Assembly: GCF_003590645.1 (NCBI RefSeq)
Contig: NZ_CP031834.1
Location: 3,720,501-3,784,500, forward strand
Direction: 5' to 3'
Length of the DNA stretch: 64,000 nt
From: Mesorhizobium sp. DCY119
GTDB taxonomy: Bacteria; Pseudomonadota; Alphaproteobacteria; Rhizobiales; Rhizobiaceae
The notes below the pieces were generated by a model. The model was not told the DNA's origin. It saw only the letters and a program-made list of their open reading frames with translations, and did not search any database. How positions within the stretch are numbered: position 1 is the first letter of the stretch; each line of letters begins with the position of its first letter. A program made the translations under genes and the position numbers. Positions 58,630 to 64,000 of this stretch are shown here, piece by piece.

Positions 58630-59613
58630 ATGGAAAATATTCAGACCAAAGAGGCGCAAGGCCGTGTTGCCGATGCGCCGAGCGGCCACTGGGTTTACCG
58701 CGTCCTGCCGCGCTGGCTATGGCCTTACGCGCAGCTCGCCCGCTGGGACCGGCCGATCGGCTGGATACTGCTGCTCTGGCCATGCTGGTGGTCGACGGCA
58801 CTGGCTGCCAGCGCCTACTGGCTGCCGGGCGATTCGCTGAAGTCGCTGCTGCCGGACCCGTGGTATCTCGGCCTGTTCCTCGCCGGCGCCATCGCCATGC
58901 GGGGTGCGGGCTGTACGTTCAACGATATCGTCGACGAGAACATCGACGCCAAGGTCGAGCGCACGCGCTCACGCCCGCTGCCCTCGGGCCAGGTCACCCG
59001 CCGCCAGGCGTGGACGTTCCTCGTGCTCCAGGCGCTCATCGGCTTCCTGGTGCTGTGGCAGTTCAACTATTTCGTCGTTCTCGTCGGCCTGTGCTCGCTC
59101 GGCATCGTCGTCATCTACCCGTTCATGAAGCGATTCACCGACTGGCCGCAACTCTTTCTCGGCCTTGCCTTTTCCTGGGGCGCGCTGATGGGCTGGGCAG
59201 CAGAGTTCGCCGACATCGATGGCCCGGCCATCATGCTCTATATCGGCTCGATCCTGTGGGTGATCGGCTACGACACGATCTACGCCCATCAGGACAGGGA
59301 AGACGACGCCCTGGTCGGCGTTCGCTCGACCGCGCGCCTGTTCGGCGAGAACACCAAGATGTGGCTGATCGGCCTCTATAGCGGCGCGCTGTTCTGCTTC
59401 GCGCTGGCCTTCGCTTTCGCCGAAGCGCCGATGCCCGCACTCGCCGGCCTCGTCGCTGCCGGTGCGCATATGGCGCGCCAGATCCGGGTTCTCGATATCA
59501 ACGACCCGGACCAGTGCCTGAAACTGTTCAAGTCGAACGGCACGGTCGGCTGGCTGATCTTCCTCGGCCTGCTCGGCGGCGCGGCGTGGGTGGCGCTGAA
59601 GCCACTGGTTTGA
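58630..59613 (+). CDS. ubiA: 4-hydroxybenzoate polyprenyltransferase
   Basis: Attaches the polyprenyl chain to 4-hydroxybenzoate in ubiquinone synthesis, in the inner membrane. The 327-aa protein has eight or nine helices and the two Asp-rich motifs: RGAGCTFNDIVDENIDAKVERTRSRPLPSG and YDTIYAHQDREDDALVGVRSTA. The ATG at 58630 is the family start; in-frame codons upstream overlap purD antisense. The polyprenyl donor pathway begins with dxs/ispH, also in this window. Confidence 0.96.
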   Translation: MENIQTKEAQGRVADAPSGHWVYRVLPRWLWPYAQLARWDRPIGWILLLWPCWWSTALAASAYWLPGDSLKSLLPDPWYLGLFLAGAIAMRGAGCTFNDIVDENIDAKVERTRSRPLPSGQVTRRQAWTFLVLQALIGFLVLWQFNYFVVLVGLCSLGIVVIYPFMKRFTDWPQLFLGLAFSWGALMGWAAEFADIDGPAIMLYIGSILWVIGYDTIYAHQDREDDALVGVRSTARLFGENTKMWLIGLYSGALFCFALAFAFAEAPMPALAGLVAAGAHMARQIRVLDINDPDQCLKLFKSNGTVGWLIFLGLLGGAAWVALKPLV

Positions 59614-59644
59614 GGCCGCGACCTCGGCGAGTGCCGGTTCCTCG

Positions 59645-59695
59645 CCCCCGCAAAGTGGGGGAGAGGTGGCTCGGCGAAGCCGGGACGGAGAGGGG
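59645..59695. repeat. GC-rich intergenic hairpin repeat
   Basis: CCCCC-GCAAAGT-GGGGG (59645-59661) is a 5-bp stem-loop and is followed by a small GGC-GAA-GCC stem (about 59673-59681) and an AGAGGGG tail. This layout recalls a repeat dispersed in Mesorhizobium genomes. It lies after ubiA and may end its transcript. Confidence 0.5.
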
Positions 59696-59720
59696 AAACT
59701 TCAACCCCCGCCGAAATCTC

Positions 59721-60287
59721 CTACTGCCGGGCGATGATCTCTTCGCCATCGATCACCAGGCGCATGCCGAGATCGCCGGATTTGCGGCGGGCGAGAAAGC
59801 GCGGGCGGCGCATCGGGGTAGCGCGGCCCTTGCGGCGTTCGCGCGGCGGCGCGACCTTGATCGCGGCACCCAGCGATTCCTCCAGCGTGCGGGCAACGCC
59901 GTCCGCCTCGATCAGAAGCATCGGCAGGCGGTAGGCATCGGCCCAGGCGCGCCAGTCGGCTGCGACATCCTCCAGATTGTCGGCCACCAGCAGCGGCACC
60001 GACAGCATCGGGTCGTTGTGCAGGAGTTCGAGCGTCACCGTGACGTTGAACTGTTCGTCCTCCAGCGCACGGGCGGCCACGCCGCGAAATGCGTTGGCGG
60101 GCAGCACCACGGTTGCCGGCAGGCCGCTGTGCTGCAGGATGCGCCGGACGATCGCGCCGCGCTGGTCGATGGTGAAACTGACGTCGCCGTAGTCGTCACG
60201 GGCGGCGTAGCTGGTCATCTGGGGCAAGCGGAAAGGGTCGAGACGCATGTTGCGTCCCGCCCAGACTGGCTTCAGTCCGGTGCTCAT
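59721..60287 (-). CDS. DUF6101 family protein
   Basis: A 188-aa cytoplasmic protein with RLDPFRLPQMTSYAARDDYGDVSFTIDQRGAIVRR near the N-terminus, a central FRGVAARALEDEQFNVTVTLELLHNDPMLSVPLLVA, and a basic patch RERRKGRATPMRRPRFLARRK near residues 149-170. It belongs to a Hyphomicrobiales-specific family of unknown function. Its leader (60288-60360) contains several CCGGT units that can form small hairpins. It is monocistronic. Confidence 0.8.
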   Translation of the reverse strand: MSTGLKPVWAGRNMRLDPFRLPQMTSYAARDDYGDVSFTIDQRGAIVRRILQHSGLPATVVLPANAFRGVAARALEDEQFNVTVTLELLHNDPMLSVPLLVADNLEDVAADWRAWADAYRLPMLLIEADGVARTLEESLGAAIKVAPPRERRKGRATPMRRPRFLARRKSGDLGMRLVIDGEEIIARQ

Positions 60288-60560
60288 TGATTATGCCTTC
60301 TTCCTGTTACTCCTGAGAGCCGGTGTTCCGGTCTCTCCGAACCGGTTTTCCCGGTCTCGTTATGGGAAGGAGCCTAGCGTGGGGTTCTTACCGCCGCGCT
60401 TAAGAAAGTCGGTTAAATTTTTCTGATCTATGGAATGGTTATCGGAATCCCACTGACCACAAGATGTTGTAAAGGTGTGTGAAGAGGTGGTGAATGGGAC
60501 GCTACGCTCGTTATCCCGGCCAAGGGAGCAAAGCGACCGCGAGCCGGGGTGACGCTGGCG

Positions 60561-61991
60561 TTAAATCACCTTGCCCGGGTTCATGATCCCCGCCGGGTCG
60601 AATGCCGCCTTCACCCGGCGCATCAGGTCGATGCCGACCGGCGGCGCAGTGGCGATCAACTCGTCGCGCTTGAGCTGGCCGATGCCATGCTCGGCCGAGA
60701 TCGAGCCATTAAGCGCGCGCACGATGTCGTGCACGGCCTTGTTCATCGGGCGATAGAGTTTCAGGAACGCCTCGCCGTCGGCACCCGCCGGCTGCGAGAT
60801 GTTGTAGTGCAAATTGCCGTCGCCCATATGGCCGAAGCAGGCGATGCGCGCCTGCGGACTGACCGAGGCCACCGCCGCCGCACCGCGCTCGATGAATTCG
60901 GGAACCGAGGCCACCGGCACGGAAATATCGTGCTTGATCGACGCGCCCTCCGGGCGCTGCGCATCCGACAGGCTTTCGCGCAGCCGCCAGAACGCACCCG
61001 CCTGCGACAGGTTTGAAGCAATGACGGCATCGCCGACGATGCCGACCTCGAAGCCGGCCGTCAGTACCTCCTCCATCAGCGCGCTCGCGTCCTCGGCAGA
61101 ACGGCCCGACGAAATCTCGATCAGCACATGCCACGGCCACTCGCTTTGCAGCGGCCGATGCGTGTCGGCAATGTGTTCCACCGCAAAGCCGAGCACCATC
61201 TCGGAGATCAGCTCGAACGCCGTCAGGCCGCTGCCGGCCTGGTCCATCGCGCGGCCGAACAGGTCGAGCGCTGCCTCAGGCGAGGACAAGCCCACCCACG
61301 CAACCTCCCTGCCCTTCGGCTTGGGAAACAGTTTCAGCACCGCCGCCGTGATGACGCCGAGCGTGCCTTCAGCCCCGACGAACAGGTTCTTCAAATCGTA
61401 GCCGGTGTTGTCCTTCTTCAGCTTGCGCAAATCGTCGAACACCTCGCCGGTCGGCAGCACCACTTCGACGCCGAGGCAAAGCTCGCGCGCATTGCCATAG
61501 GCCAGCACGCCGGTGCCGCCGGCATTGGACGACAGGTTGCCGCCGATCTCACACGAACCCTGCGAGCCGAGCGACAGCGGATAGAGCCGATCGACCTCGT
61601 CGACAGCCCCGTGCAGCGTCTCCAGTATGACGCCGGCCTCCACCGTCACCGTGTTCGATCGCACATCGATCTCGCGGATGCGGTTGAGCCGCGACAGCGA
61701 CAGCACGACCTGCCCATTGGTGCGGTCCGGCATCTGCCCGCCGACCAGCCCGGTGTTGCCGCCCTGCGGCACGATCGGCGTTTTCGTTTCGGTGGCGAGC
61801 TTCATGATCGCGCTCACCTCCTCGACGCTGCCGGGCCGCAGCACCAAGGGCGACAGGCCGGCAAAAAGCCCGCGGGGTTCGGTCAAGTATGGCGCGATAT
61901 CTGCCTCGTCGCGCACGGCATGGCGCTCGCCGACGATACCCACGAAGCGGTCGAGCAAGGCGGGGTCCAAAACAGTCGAATTCTGAGTCAT
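60561..61991 (-). CDS. FAD-linked oxidase, D-2-hydroxyglutarate/D-lactate dehydrogenase family
   Basis: A 476-aa flavoprotein. The N-terminal PCMH FAD domain has VPQGGNTGLVGGQMPD and GSCEIGGNLSSNAGGTGVLAYGNAREL, then KKDNTGYDLKNLFVGAEGTLGVITAAVLKLFP. The C-terminal domain has CFGHMGDGNLHYN and SAEHGIGQLK, which hold the metal and substrate carboxylate. This fits FAD-dependent D-2-hydroxyacid dehydrogenases; the exact substrate is open. The ATG at 61991 is preferred; a GTG three codons earlier directly abuts the Sua5 stop. Likely cotranscribed with sua5. Confidence 0.92.
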   Translation of the reverse strand: MTQNSTVLDPALLDRFVGIVGERHAVRDEADIAPYLTEPRGLFAGLSPLVLRPGSVEEVSAIMKLATETKTPIVPQGGNTGLVGGQMPDRTNGQVVLSLSRLNRIREIDVRSNTVTVEAGVILETLHGAVDEVDRLYPLSLGSQGSCEIGGNLSSNAGGTGVLAYGNARELCLGVEVVLPTGEVFDDLRKLKKDNTGYDLKNLFVGAEGTLGVITAAVLKLFPKPKGREVAWVGLSSPEAALDLFGRAMDQAGSGLTAFELISEMVLGFAVEHIADTHRPLQSEWPWHVLIEISSGRSAEDASALMEEVLTAGFEVGIVGDAVIASNLSQAGAFWRLRESLSDAQRPEGASIKHDISVPVASVPEFIERGAAAVASVSPQARIACFGHMGDGNLHYNISQPAGADGEAFLKLYRPMNKAVHDIVRALNGSISAEHGIGQLKRDELIATAPPVGIDLMRRVKAAFDPAGIMNPGKVI

Positions 61992-62000
61992 CTCGGTCAC

Positions 62001-62993
62001 TTATGAATCGATGCTGATGTTGTCACGCGGGGCGGCGGCGCGCGCCAGGCGGTCGTTGATCGCCTCGCCCAGCCCGTCATGCGGGATCGACTCGACGGCG
62101 ATGGTTTTCGCGCCGCTGCGGTCCAGCGCCTGAAGGTGCGAGAACAGGTTGCTCGCGGCCTCGCGCAGATCGCCGCGTTCGGAAAGGTTCAGCAGGGCGA
62201 CCGCGCGTTCGGCCCCTGCTACCCGCTTCGGGCCGAATGCCAGCAGCGCCTCATGCGGCTCGACATCGGCAACATTCAGCCGCACCGCCGCCCCCGGCGC
62301 ATAATGCGAGGCCATCATGCCCGGCGCCTCGATGCCGGCTTTGGCGTTGCGCAGAAGCTTCGTGCCGGCTATCGCCTCAAGCTCTTCGGCAGGAACGCCG
62401 CCCGGCCGCAGCAGCCGCAAGCGGCCGTCCTCGACCTTGACGATGGTCGATTCCAGCCCGACAGGCGTTGCGCCGCCATCGACCACCAGTTTTATCCTGC
62501 TGCCGAGATCAGCAGCGACTGCCTGCGCCGTCGTGCCGCTGATCTTGCCCGACGTGTTGGCGCTGGGTGCCGCCAGCGGCCGGCCGAGTGCTGCGATAAG
62601 TTCCGCGCCAAGGCCTTTCGGCATGCGCAGCGCGATCGTGTCCAGGCCCGCCGTCACCAGCGGGTGAATGCCGCTTGCCACGCGGTGCGACAGCACCATG
62701 GTCAGCGGCCCCGGCCAGAATTTCTCGGCAAGCTTTCGCGACAGCGGATCGAAGTCGGCAATGGCCTCGGCCATCTCCATCGAGGCGACATGGGCGATGA
62801 GCGGGTTGAAGCGCGGCCGGCCCTTGGCCTCGAAAATGCGCGCCACCGCCTCGCCATTTGTGGCATCGCCGGCAAGGCCGTAGACCGTCTCGGTGGGGAT
62901 GGCGACGACATCGCCGGCCGCCAGCAGCGCCAGCGCCCGTTCCATTGCCCGCTCACCGTCGAGGATTTCCGCCACGCAACCGACCTCGTTCAA
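62001..62993 (-). CDS. L-threonylcarbamoyladenylate synthase (Sua5/YciO/YrdC plus Sua5 domain)
   Basis: Makes the activated intermediate for N6-threonylcarbamoyl adenosine in tRNA. The 330-aa protein has the YrdC fold (IPTETVYGLAGDA, KGRPRFNPLIAHV, PGPLTMVL, PLAAPSANTSGKISGTT, STIVKV..LRLLRPGG) and the C-terminal Sua5 domain with HYAPGAAVRL. It is the long, two-domain form. The start shown is TTG at 62993; a GTG six codons downstream is equally possible because no clear SD was seen. The oxidase gene follows at once. Confidence 0.92.
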   Translation of the reverse strand: MNEVGCVAEILDGERAMERALALLAAGDVVAIPTETVYGLAGDATNGEAVARIFEAKGRPRFNPLIAHVASMEMAEAIADFDPLSRKLAEKFWPGPLTMVLSHRVASGIHPLVTAGLDTIALRMPKGLGAELIAALGRPLAAPSANTSGKISGTTAQAVAADLGSRIKLVVDGGATPVGLESTIVKVEDGRLRLLRPGGVPAEELEAIAGTKLLRNAKAGIEAPGMMASHYAPGAAVRLNVADVEPHEALLAFGPKRVAGAERAVALLNLSERGDLREAASNLFSHLQALDRSGAKTIAVESIPHDGLGEAINDRLARAAAPRDNISIDS

Positions 62994-63132
62994 GACAGCG
63001 CCTGCCTATCGCGGACGGCGCGCAGCGGCAAGGGCCACGCCGGAAATAGCGAAATCGCTAAAATGCCATGCTTCGCCGCAAGCGGGCATCAACGTCAAGC
63101 CGCTATGACAAGACAGCAACATGGGTGGGGCT

Positions 63133-63561
63133 ATGCATATTCGGAGTGTTTTTCTTCTCGGCGGCATCTTCCTGACCGGCGCGGCACAGGCCGGGTCGAT
63201 CCAGCATATCGAGGCAATGACGGCGCCGCTCGGGCCGTCGATGGTGCTGGAGGGCACGGCCTCAGTGTCGGCAAGGCCTGCACAGGCGGGCGAAAAGATC
63301 AGCACCTCGGTGATCGCGCTTGGCGATGCGATGCCGAATGTCGACGGCGCGAAGGTCGCGGCGATCCCGCCGGCAGACCCGGCGCCGAAGCCGCGTCATC
63401 AGCAAGCGCCGATGGTCATGCGCGGCGGCATTGCCGGCGACACATTCGTCCGTGGCACCGGCATCAAAGCTCCGGCTCCGACGCAGGTCGCGGCTGACAC
63501 GCCGGCGAAGCCGTCAGGCCCGCCGCTCGCTCCGATGGCTCCGATGGCTCCGGCGAAATAG
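63133..63561 (+). CDS. small exported protein of unknown function
   Basis: A 142-aa protein with a signal peptide (MHIRSVFLLGGIFLTGAAQA, cleaved after AQA near residue 20). The mature chain is rich in Pro, Ala and Met, of low complexity, and ends in a short tandem PMAPMAPAK encoded by three gctccgatg-like repeats. HIEAMTAPLGPSMVLEG begins a more ordered segment. No domain recognised. GGTGGGG precedes the ATG at 63133; an ATG four codons earlier is in frame. Convergent with glyS. Confidence 0.65.
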   Translation: MHIRSVFLLGGIFLTGAAQAGSIQHIEAMTAPLGPSMVLEGTASVSARPAQAGEKISTSVIALGDAMPNVDGAKVAAIPPADPAPKPRHQQAPMVMRGGIAGDTFVRGTGIKAPAPTQVAADTPAKPSGPPLAPMAPMAPAK

Positions 63562-63571
63562 GCCGAAGACC

Positions 63572-63589
63572 GAGCCGGGTCTCCGGCTC
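63572..63589. terminator. hairpin at the 3' end of glyS
   Basis: GAGCCGG (63572-63578) and CCGGCTC (63583-63589), 4-base loop, covering part of the glyS stop codon. No T-run, so termination is uncertain. Confidence 0.4.
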
Positions 63590-64000
63590 AGCCCGCGATC
63601 TTCGAGAAATCGGCGACCTTGTCGGTGGCTGCGCGGATGCGCGACAGCAGCGCCAGACGGTTGGCGCGCACGGCCTCGTCCTCATCATTCACGAGAACGC
63701 CTTCAAAGAATGAATCAACCGGCTCACGCAGCACGCTAAGTGCGAGCATGGCGGCGGAAAAGTCTTCATTCTGAATCGCTTGCGCGGCCTGGCTCTCGGC
63801 ATGATTCACCGCCGCGAACAGCTTGTGCTCTGCCTCCTCGCGGAACAGCGCGGGGTCGACGGCATCGGCAACGCGCGTACCCTTCTTCTCCTCGGCCGCC
63901 AGAATGTTGGCCCCGCGCTTGGTGCCGGCCAGCAGGTTCTTGCCGTCCTCCGTGTCGAGGAAGGAGCCGAGCGCTTCGACGCGGCGGACGATTTGCAGGA
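63588..64000 (-). CDS. glyS: glycyl-tRNA synthetase beta subunit, C-terminal end (cut by window edge)
   Basis: The last 136 or so residues of a protein that runs off the window. The sequence [38 protein letters not shown], then the helical [24 protein letters not shown] and [27 protein letters not shown], matches the anticodon-binding DALR-like tail of bacterial GlyS. It works with GlyQ (not in the window) to charge tRNA-Gly. The stop at 63588-63590 lies within a hairpin. Confidence 0.93.
   Translation of the reverse strand, partial: LQIVRRVEALGSFLDTEDGKNLLAGTKRGANILAAEEKKGTRVADAVDPALFREEAEHKLFAAVNHAESQAAQAIQNEDFSAAMLALSVLREPVDSFFEGVLVNDEDEAVRANRLALLSRIRAATDKVADFSKIAG

Overview
The window is a stretch of core chromosome from an alphaproteobacterium of the order Hyphomicrobiales (Rhizobiales), most like Mesorhizobium or a close relative in Phyllobacteriaceae. 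The pointers are GC-rich coding sequence, a CcrM-type cell-cycle DNA methyltransferase, an aa3 cytochrome oxidase cluster in the rhizobial order, BA14K, InvB and DUF1344 exported proteins, and palindromic intergenic repeats of rhizobial type. The assignment rests on recognising families and gene order, not on a database search.

Layout. 1-9904: the N-terminal half of pyruvate phosphate dikinase, a VOC protein, tRNA-Gln(UUG), a lower-GC P-loop kinase, smc, a DsbA-like oxidoreductase, a DUF721 protein, mutY, a HAD phosphatase and a SnoaL-like protein. 9905-16490: an intergenic patch full of repeats, ccrM, a second HAD phosphatase, a lipoprotein, thrC, an M16 peptidase and a RimJ-like acetyltransferase. 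16494-21519: a membrane EAL phosphodiesterase with a degenerate GGDEF domain, AlgH/YqgE, a free-standing DsbD alpha-like domain and a 1-Cys peroxiredoxin. 21580-30593 (all minus): a terminal-oxidase and biosynthesis cluster read coxB, ctaD, ctaB, a 52-aa membrane protein, ctaG, ctaE, DUF983, SURF1, ispH, thrB, rnhA, with many 4-nt start/stop overlaps. 30979-33786 (plus): InvB, TldD and a class III sirtuin.

33848-41407 (minus): RlmD/TrmA-type and TlyA-type rRNA methyltransferases, a small exported protein, a GNAT, dxs, pirin, DUF2277, xseB and a histone-deacetylase-like hydrolase. 41543-44477: a cobalamin riboswitch ahead of bluB, then a divergent tetR/MFS pair whose shared promoter region holds three copies of one palindrome. 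44491-49790: ribBX, aroC, a DUF1344 protein, a histidine phosphatase, fabI and a DnaJ-like chaperone. 49886-56731: a 143-bp inverted-repeat element, an outer-membrane lipoprotein, pdxH, a class III nucleotide cyclase with a duplicated membrane hairpin, BA14K, an enoyl-CoA hydratase/acyl-CoA dehydrogenase pair behind a perfect palindrome, and a secreted GH25 muramidase. 56811-64000: arsC, purD, ubiA, DUF6101, a D-2-hydroxyacid dehydrogenase, Sua5, a small exported protein and the C-terminal end of glyS.

I saw no prophage, transposase, CRISPR array, toxin-antitoxin or defence island, and I do not think the window contains a previously undescribed multi-gene system. The best leads are regulatory or architectural: the tetR/MFS operator triplet, the dispersed palindromes sharing one core, the cyclase with tandem 2TM repeats, the palindrome at the acyl-CoA dehydrogenase promoter, and the free-standing DsbD alpha-like domain.
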